A stretch of DNA of 38,108 bases from the IMG/VR virus record IMGVR_UViG_3300032287_002679, positions 1-38,108 of that record, one strand, 5' to 3'. The DNA comes from a virus. Shown one piece after another: positions 17,932-23,867 of this stretch (positions are counted from its first letter, which is position 1; every line of letters starts with the position of its first letter). The notes below the pieces were generated by a model that saw nothing but the letters and a program-made list of their open reading frames with translations, searched no databases and was not told the DNA's origin. Made by a program: the position numbers and the translations under genes.

Positions 17932-18531
17932 ATGCTCGCTAAAGTATATAGTCGAGAAGACATTTTACGGGCTATGCGTTTCACTAAATCTAATCGTGCT
18001 GCTGCACGTTATTTAGGATGTTCATATCAACATTATAAACCATACGCTAAATTATTTAGAGTAGATGAATCTGACCCTAACTCTCCTACTTTATTTGAAG
18101 TACATAAGAATCAAAGTGGAAAAGGAATACCTAAATTCTTACCTAATAAAAGAAAAGAACCAAATGTTAAATTAATATTTGAAACAGGTACAGGATGGGA
18201 ATCATTTACTCCTGAAAAAATAAAAGCAAGAGGTGTAGCTGAGGGATATTTAAAAGAGGAATGTTATCATTGTGGATTCTGTGAACGTAGAGTAACAGAC
18301 TATAAAATGCCATTATTATTGAACTTTAAAGATGGAAATAAAAACAATTATCTTATTGATAATCTCGAGTTATTATGTTATAATGACTATTTTCTTCTTA
18401 TTGCCGATCCGCTTACCCCTGACCAAGTACGTCATATTGAAGACAATACTGAAGTTAAAGCGGTGGCTCACGAATGGGATTTAGATGAAGCTCATCTAGA
18501 AAATATGAAAGCTTTAGGACTTTTGGATTAG
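17932..18531 (+). CDS. HTH plus HNH-like zinc-binding phage protein (catalytic His lost)
   Basis: A 199-residue protein. Residues about 8-30 (EDILRAMRFTKSNRAAARYLGCSYQHYKPY) look like a helix-turn-helix. Around residues 110-150, CYHCGFCERR followed by LLLNFKDGNKNNYLIDNLELLCYNDYF has the outline of an HNH/Zn fold (CxxC ... DG..NN...NL..LC..C). The HNH histidines are replaced by Asn and Phe, and the last CxxC reads CYND. I infer a non-catalytic DNA-binding or structural descendant of an HNH domain. Confidence 0.65.
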   Translation: MLAKVYSREDILRAMRFTKSNRAAARYLGCSYQHYKPYAKLFRVDESDPNSPTLFEVHKNQSGKGIPKFLPNKRKEPNVKLIFETGTGWESFTPEKIKARGVAEGYLKEECYHCGFCERRVTDYKMPLLLNFKDGNKNNYLIDNLELLCYNDYFLLIADPLTPDQVRHIEDNTEVKAVAHEWDLDEAHLENMKALGLLD

Positions 18532-18554
18532 TCAAAATTTTTTCATACATTTAA
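18528..18554 (+). promoter_or_regulatory. Two-part promoter candidate ahead of 96-aa gene
   Basis: TTAGTCAAAAT is followed, 15 bases from its central G, by TACATTTAA. It matches the motif pair TAGGCAAAAT / TATATTTA found at five other places here, with two substitutions. The next ATG lies 17 bases downstream. Confidence 0.45.
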
Positions 18555-18570
18555 CTTATAATTAAAAAAT

Positions 18571-18861
18571 ATGCGTTACGAATTAGCACAGCAGTTTGCT
18601 GAATTTGAATTACCTAAAGATGTAAAACAAGCATGGAAAACAGGAACATCATTAATTGGTTCACTTGGGTTTACTAAAATGATGTTATTTGCAAATAAAG
18701 TTGAATTAACTAATGATGACATTGATTATTTTATGGCTATGAAGCCTAAACAAAATGAAGATGAAACTCCTGAATCATTTAGAATTCGCTCTAAATTTGC
18801 AAAAGCACTTCTAAAATATAGAACTCATCTTTACGATTATTCAGTTTATTATCAACAATAA
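18571..18861 (+). CDS. Hypothetical protein
   Basis: A 96-residue mostly helical protein (FELPKDVKQAWKTGTSLIGSLGFTKMMLF...). No membrane segment strong enough to call and no known motif. Preceded by a promoter candidate of the repeated class, so it probably opens a new transcription unit with the DUF4494-like gene. Confidence 0.6.
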   Translation: MRYELAQQFAEFELPKDVKQAWKTGTSLIGSLGFTKMMLFANKVELTNDDIDYFMAMKPKQNEDETPESFRIRSKFAKALLKYRTHLYDYSVYYQQ

Positions 18862-18873
18862 AATTAATGTTAT

Positions 18874-19074
18874 ATGAAATATTTTCAAGTTAAAGTTGAA
18901 TTTACAGTAGAAGAAAATGGTAAAATTAAAAAACAAAAAGTAAATTACCTTGTAGATTCAATGACTGTGACTGAAGCAGAACAAAGAATGGTTAAATATC
19001 TCCAAGAACAAGGAGAAAATGAATTCCAAATTAAATCAGCAGTTGAATCTTCTATCTCAGCTGTAATTAATTAA
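18874..19074 (+). CDS. DUF4494-like small protein
   Basis: A 66-residue protein. It starts MKYFQVKVEFTVEENGKIKK, followed by VNYLVDSMTVTEAEQRMVKYL. This matches the pattern of DUF4494 (W/YFxxKVRY...ENG...K.....YLVDA.SFTEAE.R), a family I know from Bacteroidetes and their phages. It supports a Bacteroidota host. Function unknown. tRNA-Pro begins 14 bases after its stop. Confidence 0.65.
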   Translation: MKYFQVKVEFTVEENGKIKKQKVNYLVDSMTVTEAEQRMVKYLQEQGENEFQIKSAVESSISAVIN

Positions 19075-19088
19075 AATAAAACTAAGAT

Positions 19089-19164
19089 CGAGTAGTTCGG
19101 GAGTCCGGTACCCGGCTTGGTTTGGGACCAAGACAATTCGCAAGTTCGAATCTTGCCTACTCGA
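19089..19164 (+). tRNA. tRNA-Pro (anticodon TGG)
   Basis: A full cloverleaf can be drawn: acceptor CGAGTAG/CTACTCG with C1-G72 as in bacterial tRNA-Pro, D stem CGGG/CCCG, anticodon stem CTTGG/CCAAG around loop TTTGGGA, T stem GCAAG/CTTGC with loop TTCGAAT, discriminator A. Anticodon UGG reads CCA, and by wobble other CCN codons. CCA is not encoded. Confidence 0.95.
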
Positions 19165-19242
19165 CATAGAAATATTTCTTTAAAAATTTAAGTTATTAGT
19201 CTTTAAGACGTTTGTGAATATTTATTAATATAAATTAATAAT

Positions 19243-19683
19243 ATGAAACGAACAAATATTAAAGACAATATGAGTAAAATTTTAAATGGAGAAATGAAGA
19301 TAACTTTTGTTCCTGCATTTAGAAATAGAATTAAAAAAGATAAATTATTAGGTGATCCAAAGTGTGGAGAGTGTGGAATTGGAGAAGAATGGAGAGGAAA
19401 AAAGTTATCTTTAGAATTAGATCATATTGATGGAGATAAACATAATAATAAAAAAGATAATTTAAGATATCTTTGTCCTAATTGTCATTCTCAAACCCAT
19501 ACTTTTAGAATAAAAAATTATAATAAATCTAAAAATAAAAGACAATGGGTAGATGAGTCTAAACTTATAGAGTCTATACAACTAGGAGGATCAATAGCTG
19601 ATATTTTAAGACGAGCTGGGCTTAAACCGGTTGGTGATAATTATAATAGAATTCATCGTCTTAAAATAAAATATGAACTATAA
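19243..19683 (+). CDS. HNH endonuclease, probably homing
   Basis: A 146-residue protein with the complete HNH zinc-finger nuclease: Cys41/Cys44 (CGEC), LDHIDGD with the catalytic His61, Asn69/Asn73 and CPNCH at 78-82. The C-terminus SIADILRRAGLKPVGDNYNRIHRL looks like a small helix-turn-helix DNA-binding element. It lies between tRNA-Pro and tRNA-Ser, and its stop is 1 base before tRNA-Ser. This suggests a free-standing mobile endonuclease that targets the tRNA array. TATTTATTAATATA lies just upstream. Confidence 0.92.
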   Translation: MKRTNIKDNMSKILNGEMKITFVPAFRNRIKKDKLLGDPKCGECGIGEEWRGKKLSLELDHIDGDKHNNKKDNLRYLCPNCHSQTHTFRIKNYNKSKNKRQWVDESKLIESIQLGGSIADILRRAGLKPVGDNYNRIHRLKIKYEL

Positions 19684-19684
19684 T

Positions 19685-19772
19685 GGAGGCTTGGCAGAGA
19701 GGTTGATTGTACCGCTCTTGAAAAGCGGCATACGTGATAAGCGTATCTGGGGTTCGAATCCCTAAGCCTCCG
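19685..19772 (+). tRNA. tRNA-Ser (anticodon TGA)
   Basis: Class II tRNA of 88 bases. Acceptor GGAGGCT/AGCCTCC, anticodon stem CCGCT/AGCGG around CTTGAAA (anticodon TGA), long variable arm containing ATACG/CGTAT, T loop TTCGAAT, and discriminator G as in serine tRNAs. It reads UCA. It begins right after the HNH gene, and its 3' end is 2 bases from the stop codon of the convergent endolysin. Confidence 0.95.
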
Positions 19773-19773
19773 C

Positions 19774-20610
19774 TTAAGATAGTAATTTATAATATTCTTT
19801 AAAGTGTTTTAAACGATCAGGTAAACCAATTGTACCTCCGTTAACACATTTGGTTACATTCACAACAGTAGTATCACTAGCGTCAACACATCTACCTAAA
19901 CAATTTTTACTAAAAAACCAAGCAGCTGATAATAACGGATATTGAGTAGCCACTAAATCTGGGTTAGATACAACATCAACTCCAATAGAATCACTAAAAG
20001 CCTTATAATTATTCTTTCCAGTTAATTGAATATACCCACGACCGCGATACTTATAGCCATCCCAAGTAGATTCAGGACCATTACCCATTCTGTTTCCATA
20101 AACACGGCTTGCTATTTTTTGAGGGTTACGGGCATAAGATTCAGGAGATACATCTTTAAAATATTTAGGAAATATTCTTCTCAAACCATCAGCTGAATAA
20201 TTTAAATTTTCAGTAATAGCTTTAAATCCAGCAGATTCATGTCCACATTGGGCTAAAAAATGAGCTAATTTAATAGGATTATTAATTCCAAACTTTGAAA
20301 TAACTTCAGGTATTTGAGATATAACAGAATCAGGTATGTGTCCTTTTAATCGTTCAATATTTAATCCTGAAACAGTAAGTATAGGAGAAGTAGTAGGAGG
20401 AGTTACAGTTGAAGTAAATTGCTGAGTAGCCATTAATTTACTCCAAACTAAATCACCAACTACTCCATCAACAACAATATTATGGTTTATTTGAAATCTC
20501 TTAATAGCTTCTTCAGTATTTTTTCCAAAAATACCATCTGCGGTTAAACCTAATTTCTGTTGAACTTTTTTAACATCGTCACTTTTGGATCCAACTTTAA
20601 GTAAAGGCAT
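19774..20610 (-). CDS. Endolysin: peptidoglycan-binding domain plus GH19 chitinase-like lysozyme
   Basis: A 278-residue protein, the only confident reverse-strand gene. Residues 3-60 form a PG_binding_1 domain (VGSKSDDVKKVQQKLGLTADGIFG...AIKRFQ). After a Ser/Thr/Pro linker, residues about 90-278 are GH19-like: LAQCGHESAGF (catalytic Glu region), YRGRGYIQLTGKNNY (the hallmark of phage GH19 endolysins), PDLVATQYPLLSAAWFF and VTKCVNGG. It should cleave peptidoglycan during lysis. There is no signal peptide, so it would need a holin or pinholin. Its upstream region reads TAATATTTATAAATAAATATATTT on its own strand, a possible promoter. Confidence 0.93.
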   Translation of the reverse strand: MPLLKVGSKSDDVKKVQQKLGLTADGIFGKNTEEAIKRFQINHNIVVDGVVGDLVWSKLMATQQFTSTVTPPTTSPILTVSGLNIERLKGHIPDSVISQIPEVISKFGINNPIKLAHFLAQCGHESAGFKAITENLNYSADGLRRIFPKYFKDVSPESYARNPQKIASRVYGNRMGNGPESTWDGYKYRGRGYIQLTGKNNYKAFSDSIGVDVVSNPDLVATQYPLLSAAWFFSKNCLGRCVDASDTTVVNVTKCVNGGTIGLPDRLKHFKEYYKLLS

Positions 20611-20637
20611 AAATATATTTATTTATAAATATTAGGG

Positions 20638-20664
20638 TAGGCAAAATATATTTTATATATTTAA
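20638..20664 (+). promoter_or_regulatory. Two-part promoter candidate for the tRNA array
   Basis: TAGGCAAAAT, then TATATTTAA beginning 16 bases after its central G. Same spacing as copies upstream of other units. It lies 21 bases before the first tRNA of the array and points along it. A divergent AT-rich element for the endolysin gene lies next to it. Confidence 0.55.
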
Positions 20665-20684
20665 TTTAATAAAGTAGATAATTA

Positions 20685-20759
20685 GGACTCTTAGCTCAGT
20701 TGGTTAGTAGCAAATGACTCATAATCATTAGGTCCACGGTTCGAGTCCGTGAGAGTCCA
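20685..20759 (+). tRNA. tRNA with anticodon CAT (Met elongator or Ile2)
   Basis: Acceptor GGACTCT/AGAGTCC, anticodon stem AATGA/TCATT around CTCATAA, T stem CACGG/CCGTG with loop TTCGAGT, discriminator A. The D arm (GCTCAGTTGGTTAGTAGC) has one extra base compared with the usual GCTC...GAGC pairing. CAT could be elongator Met, or Ile2 if C34 is modified to lysidine; initiator is unlikely because the anticodon stem lacks the three G-C pairs. Confidence 0.9.
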
Positions 20760-20762
20760 CAC

Positions 20763-20834
20763 GGCTGGTTAGTTTAATAGGGAAAATACATCACTTGTAC
20801 CGATGGGTTAATGGTTCGATTCCGTTACTGGCCT
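20763..20834 (+). tRNA. tRNA-Thr (anticodon TGT)
   Basis: Acceptor GGCTGGT/ACTGGCC with two G-T pairs, anticodon stem CATCA/CGATG with one A-C mismatch next to the loop CTTGTAC, T stem AATGG/CCGTT with loop TTCGATT, discriminator T. Anticodon UGU reads ACA. It starts 3 bases after the preceding tRNA. Confidence 0.82.
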
Positions 20835-20842
20835 CAAATAAT

Positions 20843-20914
20843 GGTCCTATAGTTAAATGGATATAACAGTCGCCTTCTAAGCAACTATTTCAAGTTCGAT
20901 TCTTGATAGGACTA
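20843..20914 (+). tRNA. tRNA-Arg (anticodon TCT)
   Basis: Acceptor GGTCCTA/TAGGACT (first pair G-T), D stem GTTA/TAAC, anticodon stem GTCGC/GCAAC with one mismatch around loop CTTCTAA, T stem TCAAG/CTTGA with loop TTCGATT, discriminator A. It reads AGA, a common arginine codon in AT-rich phages. Confidence 0.88.
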
Positions 20915-20950
20915 CTAAAATATAATAATAACAAAAAAAAAACAAAACTT

Positions 20951-21118
20951 ATGAAGTATCAAGTAGAAAACTCAAAATTCAAAGTGGTATTTGAAAGTAA
21001 TTTAACCCTCGAGGAAGCGCAAAATTTTATTGAGAAATCAGAAAAAGAAGAATTGCAAGAGTTTGAAAACAATAAAAACGTTTTCAGAATTGTTCCAATG
21101 CCGGAGGAGGAAAAATAA
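20951..21118 (+). CDS. Small hypothetical protein within tRNA array
   Basis: A 55-residue acidic protein (MKYQVENSKFKVVFESNLTLEEAQNFIEKSEKEELQEFE...). The ATG after the A-rich leader is preferred; an upstream in-frame ATG would start inside tRNA-Arg. The N-terminal strand plus LTLEEAQNFIE helix looks like a small alpha/beta fold. Not recognised. Confidence 0.55.
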   Translation: MKYQVENSKFKVVFESNLTLEEAQNFIEKSEKEELQEFENNKNVFRIVPMPEEEK

Positions 21119-21125
21119 ATAGGTC

Positions 21126-21199
21126 AGTCAGGTGGTGCAATTAGTTAGCACGGGTGGGTTAATAACTGCTAGACACAGGTTCGATTCCTGTCCTGACTA
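21126..21199 (+). tRNA. tRNA with irregular anticodon arm (identity unclear)
   Basis: Acceptor AGTCAGG/CCTGACT is perfect, D stem GTGC/GCAC is perfect, T stem ACAGG/CCTGT with loop TTCGATT is perfect, discriminator A. The middle does not give a normal anticodon arm. The best pairing is GGTGG with CTGCT (G-T, G-C, T-G, G-T, G-C), leaving an 8-base loop GTTAATAA. A 7-base-loop drawing would put TAA as anticodon but leaves three mismatches, and leucine tRNAs need a long variable arm. Asn (GTT) with a degraded stem is another reading. It may be a decayed or frameshifting tRNA. Confidence 0.65.
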
Positions 21200-21212
21200 C
21201 TAAAATAAAATC

Positions 21213-21440
21213 ATGAAAACAAAAGAATCTATAACAAACTATATAGTTTCGACTATTGAAAATAGTGAGGTTGCAAATGGCCAAATGCCAACACCTGATG
21301 AATTTTTAAGTATGTGTTCAGATATTATCTGCCAATTCGACACTGACATTGCTATTAATGTAATGAACAAGCTAACTAAACGATTTGGTGAAGAAGCAAA
21401 ACAACAATCTTTATCAATCAAAGTGAATTACGGATATTAA
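21213..21440 (+). CDS. Small hypothetical protein within tRNA array
   Basis: A 75-residue helical protein (MKTKESITNYIVSTIENSEVAN...DEFLSMCSDIICQFDTDIAI). No recognised motif. It sits between two tRNA-like genes that share acceptor and T-arm sequence, so it may be cargo carried into the array between duplicated tRNA copies. Confidence 0.55.
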   Translation: MKTKESITNYIVSTIENSEVANGQMPTPDEFLSMCSDIICQFDTDIAINVMNKLTKRFGEEAKQQSLSIKVNYGY

Positions 21441-21442
21441 AT

Positions 21443-21554
21443 AGTCAGGTGGCGGAATGGTAGACGCACATCGGCAGGTGATTCAGGTTGAGGGTACAGC
21501 GGCAGTTGAGGCCACAACCATATATGAATACAGGTTCGAATCCTGCCCTGACTA
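21443..21554 (+). tRNA. Oversized Leu-type tRNA-like RNA (112 nt), anticodon not assignable
   Basis: Acceptor AGTCAGG/CCTGACT is perfect and identical to that of the irregular tRNA upstream. The D arm GGCGGAATGGTAGACGC is typical of tRNA-Leu, and the T loop is TTCGAAT. Between the D and T arms are 62 bases instead of about 32. They contain a long imperfect helix: ATTCA and GGTTG pair with CAACC and TGAAT across a 5-base bulge. A CAG triplet sits in a 7-base loop closed by only three pairs and without U33, so Leu (CAG) is only a weak guess. It could be a tRNA with an insertion or a tRNA-derived RNA. Confidence 0.6.
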
Positions 21555-21645
21555 CTAATAGAGATAGACCCGCGCTTCCCATCTCGAAGGATAATGAAGA
21601 GAATAATACGTCTCCTAAGGTTTGTCTTTATTTAAAACCTAAATT
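21555..21645 (+). other. Short intergenic stretch with hairpin potential
   Basis: It contains GAGAT...ATCTC around a GC-rich loop, and AGGTTT...AAACCT just before the next ATG. This could be an end-of-array processing or terminator structure or a leader for the next gene. No ORF and no tRNA cloverleaf could be drawn. Confidence 0.3.
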
Positions 21646-21852
21646 ATGAATAAAGTTCTTTACGAAGTATCAGAAACAATATCGTTTAGATATAAAGGAG
21701 GTAGAAAAGTAAAAGGTGAAGTGCTAAGAATAGACTCTAAAGGTATATTGCTTAAACTGATTACTGACTACATAGGTAAAAATGAAGAATGGTTTTCTGG
21801 TGAAGACAAGTATTTCAATAAAGCTGAGATGAAGAGGGTTAGTAAATATTAA
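21646..21852 (+). CDS. Small hypothetical protein, possible SH3-like
   Basis: A 68-residue protein rich in beta-strand patterns (ISFRYKGGRKVKGEVLRIDSKGILLKLITDY), which suggests a small SH3-like or Tudor-like barrel. Function unknown. It is the first of a run of small, closely spaced genes after the tRNA array. Confidence 0.55.
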   Translation: MNKVLYEVSETISFRYKGGRKVKGEVLRIDSKGILLKLITDYIGKNEEWFSGEDKYFNKAEMKRVSKY

Positions 21853-21862
21853 ACAAAGTAAC

Positions 21863-22075
21863 ATGGAAAATCAAGAAAAATACTATACAAGCGAATATAT
21901 TCAGAATCAATTTGATAAACTGACCAAGGATAAGAAAATAGATGTTCTTCTTAGTGCACTTGGTTACATGCAGCAATACAATGGTAGAAGTGAGCTTAGA
22001 TGTATAGCTCTAGCAATGGGATATAAAAACGAGGAAGGAGGTATAAACACTTATACAAAAGTAAAATATAGTTAG
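21863..22075 (+). CDS. Small hypothetical protein
   Basis: A 70-residue protein (YYTSEYIQNQFDKLTKDKKIDVLLSALGYMQQYNG). Helical and charged, with no motif recognised. It is 10 bases after the previous gene and 7 bases before the next. Confidence 0.55.
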   Translation: MENQEKYYTSEYIQNQFDKLTKDKKIDVLLSALGYMQQYNGRSELRCIALAMGYKNEEGGINTYTKVKYS

Positions 22076-22082
22076 ACGGCAT

Positions 22083-22247
22083 ATGAAAAGCCCAGAAGTG
22101 AAAAAATTAGAACATGAGTTTATTTGCCTAATAAATTCATGGAGACCTGATAAAAAAAGAATAAGAGAAATAAAAAAACAACTAAAACAGTTAAACAAGA
22201 ATAGTCAAGTGGCATATGAGAAGCAAAAAAGTACAAGAGATACTTGA
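22083..22247 (+). CDS. Very small basic protein
   Basis: A 54-residue ORF (MKSPEVKKLEHEFICLINSW...IREIKKQLKQLNKNSQ). Lysine-rich and helical. It fills the gap between flanking small genes and overlaps the next start, which fits the packing of this region. Not recognised. Confidence 0.45.
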   Translation: MKSPEVKKLEHEFICLINSWRPDKKRIREIKKQLKQLNKNSQVAYEKQKSTRDT

Positions 22248-22389
22248 CCGAATGGAAAAAGATCCTTGGTATGTCAAGCTAAGACGTTGGTGGAATGTAA
22301 AAATATGGACATACAAATGTCTATCAAGGAAGTATTGGGATAAGACACACAGTGGGTATATTTTTAGAAAAACAAAAACCAGTATATGA
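22216..22389 (+). CDS. Very small tryptophan-rich basic protein
   Basis: A 57-residue ORF (MRSKKVQEILDRMEKDPWYVKLRRWWNVKIWTYKCL...). It contains five tryptophans and many Arg/Lys residues in the middle, which suggests a membrane-interface or amphipathic peptide. It overlaps the preceding ORF by 32 bases and the next by 4 (ATGA). Confidence 0.5.
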   Translation: MRSKKVQEILDRMEKDPWYVKLRRWWNVKIWTYKCLSRKYWDKTHSGYIFRKTKTSI

Positions 22390-22673
22390 ATAATTTAAAT
22401 GGACCAGAAGTAATGCAAGCAGAAATAGGACCTCAAGAAATTGGGCATAAAGAATGGAAAGGAGATAGGATTATGCTGTTGAGAGAATTTGAAATCAACA
22501 TTAAGTTCTTTAATGTAGGATGTGTAGTGAATGTAGGATGTCAATCATTTGCTTTTGAGAGCATAGACAAAATGATGACAGAGCTTCAATTCTATGTTGA
22601 GCATCCTTATGAAGCTAGAGAGAAATGGAATAAAATAATAGAAGAACAGAAACAACATGTGGACATTCATTAA
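22386..22673 (+). CDS. Hypothetical protein
   Basis: A 95-residue protein (MNNLNGPEVMQAEIGPQEIGHKEW..., then FNVGCVVNVGCQSFAFESIDKMMTEL). The second half looks alpha/beta. The start overlaps the upstream stop (ATGA), and the end overlaps the next gene by 17 bases. Function unknown. Confidence 0.6.
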   Translation: MNNLNGPEVMQAEIGPQEIGHKEWKGDRIMLLREFEINIKFFNVGCVVNVGCQSFAFESIDKMMTELQFYVEHPYEAREKWNKIIEEQKQHVDIH

Positions 22674-22938
22674 AAAGCTTATTCCTGCGAGAATAATAAT
22701 CAGGAGTTGGTATTGGGTGGAGATTGAATATGAGATGGAAGAAGAGCTGAAAGACATATTTTTTATGCTAGACATAGAAGATTATGAAACGGCTAAAGTG
22801 TTCATTTCGGATTTTCATAAGAAGTACGACCCTATGAAAAAACCTTACTGGCTATATGAAATGCATTCTCAGATCTCAAGAGCTGAAGCAATGTTAGCAA
22901 TGTTATCAGAACCTTTAATAGAAGAAGATGGAAAATAA
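22657..22938 (+). CDS. Hypothetical protein
   Basis: A 93-residue protein with a basic N-terminus (MWTFIKKLIPARIIIRSWYWVEIEYEME), an acidic middle and a helical C-terminus (EMHSQISRAEAMLAMLSEPL). No known domain. It overlaps the next gene by 11 bases. Confidence 0.6.
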   Translation: MWTFIKKLIPARIIIRSWYWVEIEYEMEEELKDIFFMLDIEDYETAKVFISDFHKKYDPMKKPYWLYEMHSQISRAEAMLAMLSEPLIEEDGK

Positions 22939-23347
22939 AAAATGGATTTATTTAGACGATGTACGTACACCTACAGTCCCTGGAGACTGGGTAGTAGTTA
23001 GATCTTATGATGAGTTTGTAGAAACGGTAGAGCGTATCGGGTTTGAGAACATAGCGTTGATCTCTCTTGATCACGATCTTGGTCCTTCTGCTATGAAAGA
23101 ATGGCAAGATAATGTCTATCATAACTACACTCTCGACTACAACAACATTACAGAGAAGACAGGGTATGATTGTGCTAAGTGGTTGATTGAGCAATGGACA
23201 AACGGAAAACCCTTTATTAGAACTGTTACTCACTCAGCTAACGCAATAGGAGCAGGAAATATTATAGGTATTATAAATAACTACTGCCATATATATTTCT
23301 TACCTCAAATTAGTGAAAGAGTACAAATAAAACACACAGTAAGTTAA
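22928..23347 (+). CDS. Cyclic-phosphate processing receiver-domain-like protein
   Basis: A 139-residue protein. It begins KKWIYLDDVRTP with an acidic pair (Asp10/Asp11), has RSYDEFVETVERIGFENIALISLDHDLG in the middle, then GYDCAKWLIEQW and HSANAIGAGNIIGIINNY. This matches the receiver-like cREC family predicted to handle cyclic phosphates at RNA ends. In phages such proteins have been linked to RNA repair or nucleotide signalling, but that is prediction. The stop lies 11 bases before a DUF458-like gene. Confidence 0.78.
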   Translation: MENKKWIYLDDVRTPTVPGDWVVVRSYDEFVETVERIGFENIALISLDHDLGPSAMKEWQDNVYHNYTLDYNNITEKTGYDCAKWLIEQWTNGKPFIRTVTHSANAIGAGNIIGIINNYCHIYFLPQISERVQIKHTVS

Positions 23348-23358
23348 TAATATAATTT

Positions 23359-23820
23359 ATGGAAAGAATATTTAAAACTTTAAATAGTAGTCAACAAATA
23401 GACATAATAAGTTATATTAGTGAATATTTATTGACGTACTCAAATATTGAGATATTAATTGGATGTGATTCACAAAATCAAAATCTAATATCTACAACTT
23501 ACGCAATTGTAGTTGGGTTATACAAACCCGGTAAAGGTGCTCATGTATTATACGCTAAATGGAGTACTAATTTTGAAAAAGAAAGTACCGTTCGTCTACT
23601 AAATGAAGTTTGGTATTCGGTTGAAGTAGCAGAATATATTAAAAATAAACTTAATATAAAAGCTACTTGGATAGATATTGATTTAAACCCTGATCCAAAA
23701 TATAAATCAAATCAGGTATTGGCTAGTGCTATAGGTATAGTAACCGGAATGGGATATAAAGTACGACATAAAGGAAATAATCCTGTGATGATTTATGCTG
23801 CTGATCATATTGTAAAATAA
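23359..23820 (+). CDS. DUF458 (YkuK-like) RNase H-fold protein
   Basis: A 153-residue protein. IEILIGCDSQNQN (first acidic residue), then ESTVRLLNEVWYSVEVAEYI, TWIDIDLNPDPKYKSNQVLASAIGIVTGMGY and AADHIV fit the DUF458/YkuK pattern of a predicted RNase H-like fold. Function unknown; several acidic residues could bind metal. It is followed by a promoter candidate and the endolysin gene. Confidence 0.78.
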   Translation: MERIFKTLNSSQQIDIISYISEYLLTYSNIEILIGCDSQNQNLISTTYAIVVGLYKPGKGAHVLYAKWSTNFEKESTVRLLNEVWYSVEVAEYIKNKLNIKATWIDIDLNPDPKYKSNQVLASAIGIVTGMGYKVRHKGNNPVMIYAADHIVK

Positions 23821-23823
23821 ATT

Positions 23824-23850
23824 TTGGCAGGATTTTTTATTATATTTATA
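23824..23850 (+). promoter_or_regulatory. Two-part promoter candidate for the glucosaminidase gene
   Basis: TTGGCAGGAT, then TTATATTTATA; the TATATTTA part begins 15 bases after the central G. It ends 17 bases before the ATG of the secreted glucosaminidase. Confidence 0.55.
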
Positions 23851-23867
23851 AAATAAAATTAAATAAT

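Noticed and set aside
20611-20632. T4-type late promoter TATAAATA near the endolysin
   Set aside because: TATTTATA and TATAAATA are reverse complements in a very AT-rich gap, so the match means little; the recurrent two-part motif is a better-supported signal.
20903-20950. Upstream start of the small ORF after tRNA-Arg
   Set aside because: That ATG lies inside the tRNA-Arg gene; the later ATG after the A-rich leader is a better start.
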